In this document: piece by piece, positions 46,491 through 57,956 of the stretch
How the letters are laid out: each line of letters opens with the position of its first letter
Position numbering within the stretch: the first letter of the stretch is position 1
Assembly (NCBI GenBank): GCA_001643675.2
Contig: LSRY02000025.1
Location: 808,001-872,000, forward strand
Reading direction: 5' to 3'
Length of the DNA: 64,000 nucleotides
Source: Monocercomonoides exilis
Taxonomy: Eukaryota > Preaxostyla > Oxymonadida > Polymastigidae
Program-made: the position numbers and the translations under genes
Notes under the pieces: generated by a model
The model's database searches: none
What the model was told of the DNA's origin: nothing
What the model saw: only the letters and a program-made list of their open reading frames with translations

Positions 46491-49400
46491 TGCATATTCT
46501 GAATATTTATAAAATAACACCAGTTGAACAAACAAGACAATCAACAAATGCAAACATCATTGATTGTATCGCAAAATAAAAACGAAACAAACACAATACC
46601 AATTGCTAAACTTTATAAGAAAACTGAAAAAGACAGAATGTTCTCCAAATTCAACAATCTTGTCTGGAAAATGCTCGAAAAGCAAATCTTTTCCTTCTCT
46701 TTGATCAAACCAACAGGAAATCATAAAGAGAAATCATTGATTATTTTTGAAACGTTTTGTTTCATAAGTTGGACTTTTAATTGATTTACTGATGGTGCAC
46801 AAAATTAATGCAATGAAATGGAAGTTGGTAGAGGAATGAATGAAAGCTTTCAGAACCAAATTCAGCAAAAAGAGAAAACCATTTATCTTCTTTTTGCCAA
46901 GCGGATAAAGTCTTGAGACAAGGGAACCGAATATTGGCGCACTTGGAATTTAATATTATCCGTGTTCTTGAACAACTTTCATTTTCATTTTAAATGATTC
47001 ATGGTGCTTTTGAAGATGAAGGAATTGAAAAAGGTAAAGTCAAAACGGATTGACGTTTTCAAAACAAAAATTGTGCAAATGGCAGAAAGATATGGAAAAT
47101 ATGTTTCATCGCAAAATAGGCAAATGATACAAATCATTTAAGGATATCTCCTGGAGCAAAGACGGCAGGTTTCATGATCAGTGAAACAGCAGTAATAATT
47201 GATGCTAACTTTTTTCTTTGGGGTTCTTCGAACTCTTTTGCAGCAAGAACAGCCATTTTATTTCTATTGAGCGAAAAATGGATGGGAAATGGGACAAAGA
47301 CAGTTGTGCCATGAAAAGCATTCATGAATCAAGCGAACAAACAACACTTTCTTCAATTTACGAAAAAAGCCAGAAGTTATAAATCAGAGAATTCAGGTGC
47401 TGTTCCAAAGGAATGAAGAGAGCGAAAGGCGCTCTGATTCGTTGCCCCAGTCTTCTTTATGTTTCAGCTCAATCTTCTTTGAACAGACTTGAAATATTTC
47501 TCCGAACTTCGATAGCCACATCTTTATTCAAGAACACATCAACATGAAAGGACACACCACAAAAGAGTCTCTTCAACTCTTCTTTTTTCTCCCTATAAAC
47601 AGAGCAACCAACAGAATAAACCTCTGCCTTTTCAGTCAATACTCTTCTGATTCTCTCAAAATGCATCATCAACAGCACCATATTCTTCACCAGACTTTTT
47701 TCTTTACAAAAATTTTCAACGTTTGTGGTCGTACTGGCAATTTAACAGCCATCATTCACAGCCACAATCATTCTCACAGAAGTCTATTTTGCCTGTCTGT
47801 GTTCTTCTGTTGGATACGCCGATAGAAAGAGGTTTTTGACAAGAAACTCAATATATTCTACTCATGTTTCTACAAGCTTTGAGAAGAATGAAGATCGGCT
47901 CCTTCTCCAATTTTAGGTGCCTTTTGTCAAAAATGATATTGTTTTGCCATGCAACAATACAGAATGCAGCGAGATTAGCATCTGCACACTTTTCTTTCTG
48001 AATGAACAGAGATTTATTCAAAGGGAATTGAATTGCAGGCGATCTCTTGAAACAGACGTTGTTTCCCTGCAGCCGAATAGAAACAGGCAGAAATGACCAA
48101 TTTTATGCTATCAGAACGAAGAGACAGATCAGAAGAAATTTGTCATTGAAACATTATTGGTTCATATTCTTTGTCTGCTCAGACGAGGAAGAGGGGCAGA
48201 CGCACTTTCTGAAGAAATACTCTTTTCAGATTGATTCTTAATCTTCCCACAAACAATGGGCTTATGCGGCATTCACAAAGAAAATGAAAGGAAAATATCC
48301 TCAAGGACAATTTCCATTCATTTCGATCTTCCTCTTCTTCCAGTCAATCTTTGCAACACTTCACATCTTTTTTTTCTTTCATCATTTTTCATGTTGTCAG
48401 TCAACTTCAATGGATCACTCTTCATTTACGATCTTTGTTCATCTTCTGTCACAAAGAGCGGTGGAGAGGAAAAAGAAATAGCAGGGGAAAAAAGGAAGAT
48501 GCTGTTCAACCAAAGATTATAATTGATATGGTGTTGGTGAAGCACCGAGAAAAGGAATCTTCCAACAGAATTGCATTGCCTTGAATTCCTTCCTGTTTTC
48601 ATAGAGCTGCTTGATGCAAAGAGTCTGCTCTGTCACACTTTATGCTCTTCTTCATCATTATTGTTGCCATCATCATCTTCCTCCTCCACTTCTTCCAATT
48701 CAAAAAATCCAGCAACGGCTTCTTTTGTTCTTAACAGCTCTTTCTCCACATCATCTTCTTCTCCTTCTTCTCCTTCTTCTCCTTCTTCTCCTTCTTCTCC
48801 TTCTTCTCCTTCTTCTCCTTCTTCTCCTTCTTCTCCTCCTCCTCCTCCTTCTCCTTCTTCTGTTTCTCCGCCAATCCTATCAACACAACAACCTGTTTCA
48901 GTGCTATCTTTATCATCAACATCATCATATCGAAATCCTTTTCTTCCTCTTCTTTATTTTTTAATTCTTCTTTCTCTTCGTTCCTTCTGCATTGCAAGCA
49001 TCTTCACCTGAAAATTACAAAGATTTAATTTCAATCCAAATGACAAATAAATCATTCTCAAAGGCTTTTCTGATTCAATTACTTCTTCGGAGCTACTTTG
49101 CCCTCTTTCGCACAAAATATTCCTATTTCATTTGCTGCAGCCGTCTTTCAACAGACCACTTCATCAGCAACCTCTCCTTTTGGATCGTCCTGTTAAATGC
49201 ACCACACACAGCTGTTCATGATGCGAGATGAGAGCTTTGTTCCATCATCCATTTTGTTAAATGATACACATCACATCCTCAGAAACCATCACCATTTGTG
49301 GAGATAGAAATATTTTTGTGAGACAGCAAGGTATTTGTGTTTGTGCCAAAGGAGCACACTAAGAACACAAAATGAGAGAAGCAGAGAAGAATGAAATTGT

Positions 49401-49970
49401 TGGAATAAAAACTCTTTGATCAGAAAAAATAACTTGAGAGGACAAGCATTTGAGAAAAGCAGTTTTGGAGAAGATGATGACGCATGATGTGACCAGACAA
49501 AAGGAATGATTCTGAGGATGAAGACAAGAAAAGACAATACGAAAAAACGGTAAAGTTTGCAAGCATGCGTCTTGCTACTTAACATTTATATGAAAGATGA
49601 TGATTACAGGCAAATGAGACTCGACAATTGATAAAGCAATTTACACATTCAGAAAGCTCCACCTTGAAGAAGAAACGAAACAACCTCAATGAAATGTTCA
49701 TGAAAAAGGAATTTTGAAGAAAGTGATCGAAGAGCAAAGGAGAACATTTTATTTGCAAAGAGATATGCCCATATAAGATTATTGAAAGTTTACTCATTTT
49801 TGATGAAAATTTTCACATTTGACATTTTCATTTGCTTTTTTCTTCAATTGAAAAGAAGGAATCTATTAGCATCATTGTTCAAATGATTTTAATGATTCAG
49901 CAATATTCATAAACCAAACATTCTTTGTTTAATGTTCTGATATTTTAGCGGTTTATTGAAAAGAATAATT
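46491..49970. other. Decayed coding debris upstream of receptor B
   Basis: No intact gene is found. Short coding-like pieces occur on the minus strand (47469-47690, MKNMVLLMMHFERIRRVLTE; 47134-47325, KMAVLAAKEFEEPQRKKLAS), separated by stops and frame changes, so an old minus-strand gene may have died here. A nine-base TCTCCTTCT microsatellite lies at about 48757-48840. The last about 170 bases before the receptor start are AT-rich with no recognised promoter motif. Confidence 0.4.
48757..48840. repeat. TCTCCTTCT nine-base tandem repeat
   Basis: About nine perfect or near-perfect copies of a 9-bp unit followed by CTCCT repeats. The open frames across it (SSPSSP on +, KEKKEK on -) arise from the repeat itself. 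Confidence 0.8.
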
Positions 49971-52900
49971 ATGGATCGTGCGTATAATAGATATTTTTTT
50001 CAAAAAGACATAATATTCCTTGTGATGTGGGTGCATTTGTCTTTTTTGGCATGCTTGTTTCTTGTTAACATTTTTGAGGCATGGGGTGCCACACATATTC
50101 CTTCGCTAAAAAATCCAGTTGCAAGCACAGATTTACTTTTTGATAATTTCCCTGTTTATTCGAATCAAGACGGTCTAAAAGATGTATATTTTCTTACAAA
50201 AAACACCAATATAAATACGATCGAGTCAAATGTTTCATTAGCGTTGAAAGGATGGCAGAATGGTGCATCGACTTCAATTAATTCATTTTTTGGATTTTGC
50301 AATTCTACAATTGGATTGAAAAGTGTAACTCTTGAACACGCATCTTCACCGTTTGCTCTAATAAAAGAAAAGTCATGTGTCACACTGGATTCGTGTCTTT
50401 TTCAACAAAAGCTGGAATCTCCGTTTGATTTGCAAAGTGGGACAATCTGCTTCACAAACATGACTTTGATCCCCCAAACAAATGTTAACCCCTCCAGTCT
50501 CATATTTTCATCGGATTATTCAAATACTGCTATTTTGAGGGATTCCATTCTTTCGGATCTGGCTGTTTCGTCATCAAACTATTTTCTATTATCTGGAAAG
50601 GGCAAAAGCGAACAGATCAATGACTGTGTCTTCGAAAACGTGTCTGTGAAATCTGACAAGAACAGTGATTTTCAAATGGAGCATTCATGCCTGTTGAGTT
50701 TAATGGAAAATGCACTCATTTATTCATGTGTAAATGTCTTTGAAGGAGGGATCTCGAGTGGTTCGCACTCTTCACAGGAATTTATCTGCAAAAACACAAC
50801 GATAAGCAACGGGAAAAGAGAAATGAATGCTCTTGAGAAAAAAGGGCAAATGAATTTAACAAATAGCCAATCATTTTCGTTGTGCGAATGGGAAGATTGC
50901 ACAGCACCACAAGGGGGAGCTCTTTTTGTGTATAACAATGAAGATGCAATTCTCACAGTTGAAAATTGTTCTTTCACAAAATGCAATGCTTCTTCCACAA
51001 GAGGCGGGGGAATATATGCGTTGAAAATTGCTGAATGTTCTGTGCGAAATTCCATATTCAAGAACTGTTCTTGTGAAGCTACAACAAATTATGGAGGAGG
51101 AGGCATTCAGTTTGAAAGTATTTATGTTCAATCAATAGTTGAAGATTGTTTGTTTCAAAAATGTTCTTCTGGAAACGATGGAGGAGCAATTGATCTTCGC
51201 CCAACGATGACAAAAAAACAGAAAAATTGCATTGTCAATTCATTATTTGTATTTTGTTATGCCAACAGTTCCGTGGATGGAAGTAGTGGAGCAATTGAGC
51301 ATTGGAATCCAACGGACAAAGTGGTAATTTCGAATTGTCTCTTTTGTCATTGTCATTCAATGTGTGGAGGAGGGGCTGTCTGCCAAATGACAAACGAAAA
51401 TAATAATGGCATCTTGTTTTATTACTGCTTTTTTCACAATAACACGTGCGAAAAAGGAGGAAACGATGTTGTTCTTCAAGACTCAACATTGAACAACATT
51501 GATCAAAGCTGCTATTCAACAACACAAACAGAAAATAGAGTGAGTTCAAATTCCAATTCAATTGAAGATAAAAGCGAATGGCTTCGAAATGATGGAGGAA
51601 GAATCAGATATGTCTCCTCAGTGTTGACCAAACCAAATGCAAAAGACACATATGCATGCGGAATTAATGAGTCTCATCCATGTGGCACCATCAGCCATTG
51701 CCTCACTCAGCTGATCCCGGATGTTGCGAAGGATATCCAGATACTCGCAGGAACGATCACAGAGACCAAAAGTGTGGATTGTGATGCCAACACTTTCACA
51801 ATATATGGCCAGAGTGGTTTGAGCACAATAGTGCAGACAGAATTGGAAACAGCTGGGTTGCCTCTTTTTGCTGTCTCGACAGGCACATTGTCTGTCAATG
51901 ATCTTTCCCTTGTGCATGACTTTATCCATCCCAATAATCAAGCTTCAAGGCTATTTGAGATTTCTGGAGCAGGAGAGATGCATGTGAGCAGACTGAACAT
52001 TTCAACGGGAAGTGGACAATCAACAGAAACAGCATTTTCGACAGAGCTGATCAATGTCCAGAATGGTATGCTGCAGGTGGACAATGTGAACTGGGCAAAG
52101 ACGATCTCCACAACTTCATTGTTTTCGCTTTCTTCTGCAAATGAAATTTCATTGACACTTTCAGAATGCACCTTTGATGGGATTGAGAGAACAAACAGTG
52201 GAGCAGCTGTAATCTCGTTTTCCAACAACAAGGCAAACATTAAGCTGAATTCATGTTCATTTATGGGATGTGGAAGCAGAACATCAGCTGATGGAGGATC
52301 GATGATGCTATGTGCAGGAAATGGAAATGAAGTGAAGGTGAATGGCGGATCTTTCGATGGATGCTTTTGTTCGGCATCCAATGGTCTTGGGGGTGGAATT
52401 CTTCTTCGATTATCGACTGGAAGTCCAAATATCCTGATCTCCTCTTCATTTGGAACGAACACAGCCAAATGGGGAAGTGACATCTTTATCCTTTCACCAG
52501 ACCTGGAAGAAACTGCAAGGTCACAAAAGATTTCATGCGTGACAGGTTCAATGGATTCTGTTGACAAGGTTAGAGGATACGACAACGGAAATACGAGTGT
52601 GGCCATTCCTCTGTGCATCTATCTCCTTCCCACCCCAGAAGAAATATATGTGAGCAACTTCGAGGCATCTGATCACTCACATTGTGGAATAGTCCAATTC
52701 CCCTGTTTGACAATAAAGTACTCTCTCACACGTCAAACAGAAACAAAGAAAGTTGCTGTGAGTGGAATGATTATGATGGCTGATGAACTGACTTTTGCCA
52801 ATCAGAAGCATGAAATCCGAGGAAATGATGATGAAAGTGGCTGGACAGTCTCTGATTCGAGTGCAACATCCAATTCAGCGATGATAACAATAAATGCGGA

Positions 52901-55900
52901 AACAGTATTATCGATACTTCTCTTCTCTCTTCCTTCTTCTTTTTCATCACATTCCACTTTTGTTTCATCATCTTCTTCAACACTGACCCTATCACATTGT
53001 TCTTTAACTCTTCAAGATTCTTCATCAGAACTGGTATCCTTATTCTTATCCATTGCCTCGGGAATCCTGACAATTGATTCGTTCTCAGCTTCATCAATCA
53101 CTTTGAGAGGAAATCCGTTGATCTCTTTGTCTGGAAGTGGTTCAAAGGCAGAGTTGATGGGCAATCAGTTGTTGAGCATGACTGAATGCAATTTCACAAA
53201 AATAAGAAGAACAGCTGGAAGTGGAGGCTGCGTGAGCATTGACAACAGCGATGATGAAGATTCAAATTCAGAAATAAATATTGAAGAATGTGATTTTGAT
53301 GGATGCGCTGTGCTTGATGATGGAAGCAGAGGAGGGGCAATGTTTTCTCAGTTGAAAGGGAATACTCAATTGAATATTATTTCATGCACATTCGCAGGAT
53401 GCACTGCACCAACTGAAGAGGAGAAATCTGGCTTTGGAGGAGGGATGGCACTGAAGTTGATTGATGATTATTCTTTGTTTGTGATCTCTTCACCTGTTTT
53501 TTGTTCAGATAAACCAAATATTGCAAAATACGGAAATGACCTGTTTGTTGAATCGCCAAGCCTGACAAAGAGCATCACAAACACCTCCCTTCCGTTTGTA
53601 TGTAAGAATCTGAATGATATTTCCTTAAATTCTATGATGGGTTTCGATGGGAATGATAAAGAAAATGCCATCCCGCTGGTGTATTTCTGGATTGCACTTG
53701 GATCAGAGATATTTGTTGGAGGTGAAGGAAAAGATATGGGTGCCTGTGGGTTTTCGGATTGTCCTTGCCTGTCAATCGATTATTCTCTGGATCGATTGCC
53801 TGAGGGAAACGAAAGGAATATAAACATCATTGGAAAAGGAGTTCTTCAGAAATGTGTGGATCTCAGCGGGGCTGCAATAAAATCAGATAATAGCCTCATT
53901 TGCTCCTTGGAATGTCTCGCTTCGCTTGAAGGATCAGAGAAAGCAGCAATGAAGATTCAGGGAATTACAAACTTCGAACTGATAAACTTTGTGATGCCAT
54001 CTTCATTCACTTGTGATGTTAAAAGTTTGATAAATGTTGGATCAAGTGATGCGTTGTTGACTGTGAAGGACTGTTCATTCACAAAAATGGAAGAAAGCAG
54101 AGAAGAAATAATCAGCTATGGGCTGATTAAAGCAGATGGAGGCACAGTTCAATTGGAATTGGTGGCAATACAATCGCTGTCTTTTTCAAAGGATGTGATT
54201 TCTGTGTTATCTTCAACGATTCTGAACATCAAAAATCTGACGATGAGGAATATTGATCTGGATGGAGCAAGCGGATTGAGCATTTCAAAGATTTCAAGAA
54301 GAGGAAAAAATGAAATTGAACAAGATGTTGTCATTGAGTGGAGTGTATTCGAAGAAGTCACCCAGAACACAACTGCTGATATTTCTGTCATTCGAAATGA
54401 CAATGATGTTGAGCCATTGAAAATGGTGATACGAAACACAACGATGAAGAGATGTGGGGGAACGAGGTGCGGAAAGGGAGGGGCAATATTTGCCCTGTTG
54501 AACGAAGGAGGAAAGTTTGACTGCTCATTTTGCACGATTTCTGAGTGCTTCTGCTCAACCACAGGAAGAGGTGGCTGGCTGTTTCTGGAATGCACCTCGA
54601 CAGCTGAACAGCCTCTGAAGTTTGTGCTGTCGAATATCACATTCAAGGATAACTCAGCGTTCAGAGGGAGAGACGTGTATGTGAGATGCCACTCACTCGA
54701 AACTCAAATTGCAGATGAACAGTTCTTGTTGGATTTCAGAGCGCCGTTTGTGAAGGATCTAGCAATGTGGGGCTGCACAACCGACTCGTTTGTGGGGGAA
54801 GAGGATCTGCTGCTGAGGGTTGTGAAATACCAGAGCGAGACGATCTTTGTGTCTTCTGCTGCAGACAACCACGAGGACAGCAAGCAATGTGGAGAGTTCG
54901 ACAAGCCTTGCGAGTCGCTGAACGAGGGGGTGCAGCACATCGTTCCGTCTCAATACTCCCAGCTGCTGGTGTCGCACCAGACAGCCATCTGCGCGCCATG
55001 CAGCGCAACCAGCGTGAGCATCCGCTCGCTCGAGTCCCCGTCCTCTGCGCTTGTCCGTCTCGACACCCCCATCCAGCACTGCCCAGCCATCCTCGCAACC
55101 TCTGCAAACGTCCGGATCGAGTGCCTCGACTTCCTCTTCAGCCAATCCTTTTCGCACACAGGCAGTGCTGTTGTGTGCCACACCGATGGCCACCTCTCGC
55201 TCTCCTTTGTCCAGTTTGCTTCCTCTTCCCCTTCATCAGCCACCTCGCCAGCTGCACACCCGGTGCTCCTCAACTCCTCCCTGCTCGCCATCGAGGGTGG
55301 CCACCTGACTGTCGACAACTGCTCCGTCCTGCACCTCGCGTTCGCTCTCCCGCCTTTCCTCCTCTCCGCTGCCAACCGTGTCGCCCTCGCAAACATAAAC
55401 CTCCAGCACCTCCAGCTGTCAGCCAGCGCCTTCGAGTTCCGCCAGTGCCAGAGCGCCTCGGCACACAGCGTGGCAGCCGAGCATCTGGTGTTTTCGCAGG
55501 GCAGCATCCTCTGCCTCCCCGCCACTGCCACCTCCACAGGAGACATTGCCTTTTCCGGCTCGTCTTTCCGCAACTGCACAAACACACGCTCCAGCTCCAG
55601 CACCAGCACCAGCACAAGCACAAGCACCTCCTTTGGCTCGTCTGTGCTTTCTGCGTCTTCCCCCTCTGCGCACATAGCCCTGTCCAACTTCACCTGCTCG
55701 CAATGTGGCCCATCCTCTGACAACGATGCACGTGAACCTGCACAGCAGGGGAGCGTTGTGAGTGTGAGCAATGCAGCTGATCTCTCGCTGGCCATGTGTG
55801 TGTTTGAGGGAGCACGTTCAGAAACAGCTGCAAGTGCAAATGAGAATGGAAATGGAAACAACGCAGACAGCATCTGCTCATGGAATGCATCGCTGGTCCA

Positions 55901-57956
55901 TCTGTGCAACACAACAGCAGCCATCAGCGATCTCACAGTGGCAAACGCATCGGATGGAGCGCTGTCTGTCTCGGGAGGCACTGTCCGCATGGACGATGCA
56001 AAGTTTGTGGGCAACAGCCCCTCTGCCCGCAGCAGCCCTTCGGCCAGCAGCTATCCGTCTGCCCGCCGGAACATCGCCTGCTCCGATGGGGCGTCGCTGA
56101 CGCTGGCGAGCTTGAAAGGGGGAGACGGCGCGAAAGACAACACCTCTCTGTGGATACTGGACAGCGGATGCACGCTTGCCGGCATCCCCCGCCACAGGCT
56201 GTCTCCCTTCTTCATCCCAACACTCCATTCCGCCCACGAGGCGGGAAACGAAGCAGAAGCAATGAGCGAGGTCACAATCAGATTCCAGGGAGAGCTCCTC
56301 TTGCCGTGCAATCTGTCGTTCCGGCTGGCAACAACCATCGGAACAGAGGAATTGCTGCATCGGTACGAGTTCGATGCAAAAGGGCTTGTCTCGGAAAAGG
56401 AGGCCTTTGGGGAAATACAAGGGAGCATCCTTCGAGAGGCGCCAGCAGAGGCAGAGGTGTCTGTGTGTCTGCTCTTTGGCAATGCTGATGCTCCCTCGGC
56501 CACTGAGTCTTTCATCCTGAAGAACAGAAGTGCACCCAAGGCAAATGGAGATGAAAGAATTGTTGAAGGAGGAAAGAAAGAAAAATCAATATGGCCGATT
56601 ATTGTTATCATTGTGTGCATAATATGCATTATACTGCTTGTAGTCATTGTTGTTCTGGCTGTTCGTTGGAGGAAGGCAAGGAATGAGAACAAAGATCTAA
56701 GAGAGATTGTGAATGACACGGTGAAGAAAGATCCGAAGCTGATTGAGATGGTAACAATGGAAATGTCACCTGAGGAGCAGTGGAGGAGAGCTGAGAGAGA
56801 GGCAGAGAAGAAGAATGAAGAGAGGATCAAGAAAAGAGCATATGATACGAATATGCAACATTCAGAATCGTCGGAGTATCTTTTGGCTGAGAGTGGCTCC
56901 ACTGAATACATTCTGGGAAGAGACTCAGATAAGATTCCTGAATATGCATTGAAGAAAATAATTGAGGAGGGAGAAGAAGAAGAGACAAGAAAGCGAACTC
57001 CTTCACCTTCTATTTCATCCACTTCAACCACAGACACTTCGGACACTGAATCCACATTTGTTCGAGGGGAAGATTTGTGCCCGACAACCTCATCCATGTC
57101 GAATCTGGTGGATGCAATAGCATGCTCTTCTCCTCATGAGAAGCTGATTGTGGATTTGAGGGATTCATTGTTCATGCTGCTTCATGGAAGAAATGAGAAG
57201 AAGGAGATGGAAATTGGGAGCCTTCAACAAAGGGAGCAAACAGCTGCTCAAATCCTGTTCTGGGTGGCGAATGGGGCACTTCACTCGTTTGAAGAAATGG
57301 AAAATCCACTCTCTTCACTTGCCAATCTGAGTCCTCACATTGTGCTGTTTTCAGAACACATGGTCATCTGCATTGTGATGCACTCTGACTTATTGTCTAA
57401 TGATTCTGATTCATCGTCCGTCTCATCATCGACTGTTGCAACTTCTGCCAGTGATGATGACGATGAAGATTCTCTTCCTTCATCAGCGTTTGAGGATAAG
57501 GATGACTTCAGGAAAGAGTGTCTGAGGTGGAAGGCGCCTGAGCTGCTGATCAACAAGAAGATGGGAGCAGCAAAGGAGTCAGTCTCGTTCTCTATTGGGA
57601 TGATGCTGTGGGAGTGCCTGACGCTGCAGATCCCGTTTGGGGAGTATGAGGCAGAGGTGGCTGGGCAGAAGATTGCGAACGGAGAGCGGCCAGCACTCGA
57701 GGCAGTGCAGTGCTCTTCCTTCTTTGTTCTGGTGAAGAGCTGTGTGTCCCAGTCGCCTGGTGCACGCCCCTCCCTTGTCCAGCTCAAAAGAGAGTTCATT
57801 GGGCGCTTCCCGCCTGGCGCAGCTGTCCTCACCCTCACAGACGCAGTCGACCTCGAAGACTCGACCGGTGGGCGCAGGCAAGGCACAACATCCTTTGCCT
57901 TCTCAGCCGGCAGCACTGCCAACGAAGCCCAGCCAACGGTCAACACCAAAATTTGA
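49971..57956 (+). CDS. Receptor gene B: beta-helix ectodomain, TM helix, pseudokinase tail (intact)
   Basis: A single uninterrupted frame of 2,661 residues from ATG 49971 to TGA; the in-frame TTG at 49956 is less likely. Residues about 14-38 are hydrophobic (signal peptide or anchor). The ectodomain has GGA(I/L) and CxFxxC/N beta-helix strands as in polymorphic membrane proteins, and four CG...PC modules near residues 562, 904, 1258 and 1640 (spacing about 340-380). Ser/Thr-rich repeats near 1860-1880 and Asn/Gly-rich ones near 1960 differ in length from gene A. The TM helix is at about 2206-2232 (IVIIVCIICIILLVVIVV) followed by RWRK. The tail has charged juxtamembrane helices, an acidic Ser-rich linker, and a kinase-like segment at about 2390-2620: LSPHIVLFS (catalytic-loop position, no HRD), no DFG, RWKAPELL (APE), SFSIGMMLWECLTL (helix F) and GARPSL. 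It is predicted to be a plasma-membrane receptor-like pseudokinase; the ligand is unknown. Confidence 0.88.
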   Translation: MDRAYNRYFFQKDIIFLVMWVHLSFLACLFLVNIFEAWGATHIPSLKNPVASTDLLFDNFPVYSNQDGLKDVYFLTKNTNINTIESNVSLALKGWQNGASTSINSFFGFCNSTIGLKSVTLEHASSPFALIKEKSCVTLDSCLFQQKLESPFDLQSGTICFTNMTLIPQTNVNPSSLIFSSDYSNTAILRDSILSDLAVSSSNYFLLSGKGKSEQINDCVFENVSVKSDKNSDFQMEHSCLLSLMENALIYSCVNVFEGGISSGSHSSQEFICKNTTISNGKREMNALEKKGQMNLTNSQSFSLCEWEDCTAPQGGALFVYNNEDAILTVENCSFTKCNASSTRGGGIYALKIAECSVRNSIFKNCSCEATTNYGGGGIQFESIYVQSIVEDCLFQKCSSGNDGGAIDLRPTMTKKQKNCIVNSLFVFCYANSSVDGSSGAIEHWNPTDKVVISNCLFCHCHSMCGGGAVCQMTNENNNGILFYYCFFHNNTCEKGGNDVVLQDSTLNNIDQSCYSTTQTENRVSSNSNSIEDKSEWLRNDGGRIRYVSSVLTKPNAKDTYACGINESHPCGTISHCLTQLIPDVAKDIQILAGTITETKSVDCDANTFTIYGQSGLSTIVQTELETAGLPLFAVSTGTLSVNDLSLVHDFIHPNNQASRLFEISGAGEMHVSRLNISTGSGQSTETAFSTELINVQNGMLQVDNVNWAKTISTTSLFSLSSANEISLTLSECTFDGIERTNSGAAVISFSNNKANIKLNSCSFMGCGSRTSADGGSMMLCAGNGNEVKVNGGSFDGCFCSASNGLGGGILLRLSTGSPNILISSSFGTNTAKWGSDIFILSPDLEETARSQKISCVTGSMDSVDKVRGYDNGNTSVAIPLCIYLLPTPEEIYVSNFEASDHSHCGIVQFPCLTIKYSLTRQTETKKVAVSGMIMMADELTFANQKHEIRGNDDESGWTVSDSSATSNSAMITINAETVLSILLFSLPSSFSSHSTFVSSSSSTLTLSHCSLTLQDSSSELVSLFLSIASGILTIDSFSASSITLRGNPLISLSGSGSKAELMGNQLLSMTECNFTKIRRTAGSGGCVSIDNSDDEDSNSEINIEECDFDGCAVLDDGSRGGAMFSQLKGNTQLNIISCTFAGCTAPTEEEKSGFGGGMALKLIDDYSLFVISSPVFCSDKPNIAKYGNDLFVESPSLTKSITNTSLPFVCKNLNDISLNSMMGFDGNDKENAIPLVYFWIALGSEIFVGGEGKDMGACGFSDCPCLSIDYSLDRLPEGNERNINIIGKGVLQKCVDLSGAAIKSDNSLICSLECLASLEGSEKAAMKIQGITNFELINFVMPSSFTCDVKSLINVGSSDALLTVKDCSFTKMEESREEIISYGLIKADGGTVQLELVAIQSLSFSKDVISVLSSTILNIKNLTMRNIDLDGASGLSISKISRRGKNEIEQDVVIEWSVFEEVTQNTTADISVIRNDNDVEPLKMVIRNTTMKRCGGTRCGKGGAIFALLNEGGKFDCSFCTISECFCSTTGRGGWLFLECTSTAEQPLKFVLSNITFKDNSAFRGRDVYVRCHSLETQIADEQFLLDFRAPFVKDLAMWGCTTDSFVGEEDLLLRVVKYQSETIFVSSAADNHEDSKQCGEFDKPCESLNEGVQHIVPSQYSQLLVSHQTAICAPCSATSVSIRSLESPSSALVRLDTPIQHCPAILATSANVRIECLDFLFSQSFSHTGSAVVCHTDGHLSLSFVQFASSSPSSATSPAAHPVLLNSSLLAIEGGHLTVDNCSVLHLAFALPPFLLSAANRVALANINLQHLQLSASAFEFRQCQSASAHSVAAEHLVFSQGSILCLPATATSTGDIAFSGSSFRNCTNTRSSSSTSTSTSTSTSFGSSVLSASSPSAHIALSNFTCSQCGPSSDNDAREPAQQGSVVSVSNAADLSLAMCVFEGARSETAASANENGNGNNADSICSWNASLVHLCNTTAAISDLTVANASDGALSVSGGTVRMDDAKFVGNSPSARSSPSASSYPSARRNIACSDGASLTLASLKGGDGAKDNTSLWILDSGCTLAGIPRHRLSPFFIPTLHSAHEAGNEAEAMSEVTIRFQGELLLPCNLSFRLATTIGTEELLHRYEFDAKGLVSEKEAFGEIQGSILREAPAEAEVSVCLLFGNADAPSATESFILKNRSAPKANGDERIVEGGKKEKSIWPIIVIIVCIICIILLVVIVVLAVRWRKARNENKDLREIVNDTVKKDPKLIEMVTMEMSPEEQWRRAEREAEKKNEERIKKRAYDTNMQHSESSEYLLAESGSTEYILGRDSDKIPEYALKKIIEEGEEEETRKRTPSPSISSTSTTDTSDTESTFVRGEDLCPTTSSMSNLVDAIACSSPHEKLIVDLRDSLFMLLHGRNEKKEMEIGSLQQREQTAAQILFWVANGALHSFEEMENPLSSLANLSPHIVLFSEHMVICIVMHSDLLSNDSDSSSVSSSTVATSASDDDDEDSLPSSAFEDKDDFRKECLRWKAPELLINKKMGAAKESVSFSIGMMLWECLTLQIPFGEYEAEVAGQKIANGERPALEAVQCSSFFVLVKSCVSQSPGARPSLVQLKREFIGRFPPGAAVLTLTDAVDLEDSTGGRRQGTTSFAFSAGSTANEAQPTVNTKI

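Noticed and set aside
48571-49011. Ser/Pro frame across the TCTCCTTCT repeat as a gene
   Set aside because: Its openness comes from the 9-bp repeat; flanking frames are interrupted on both strands.
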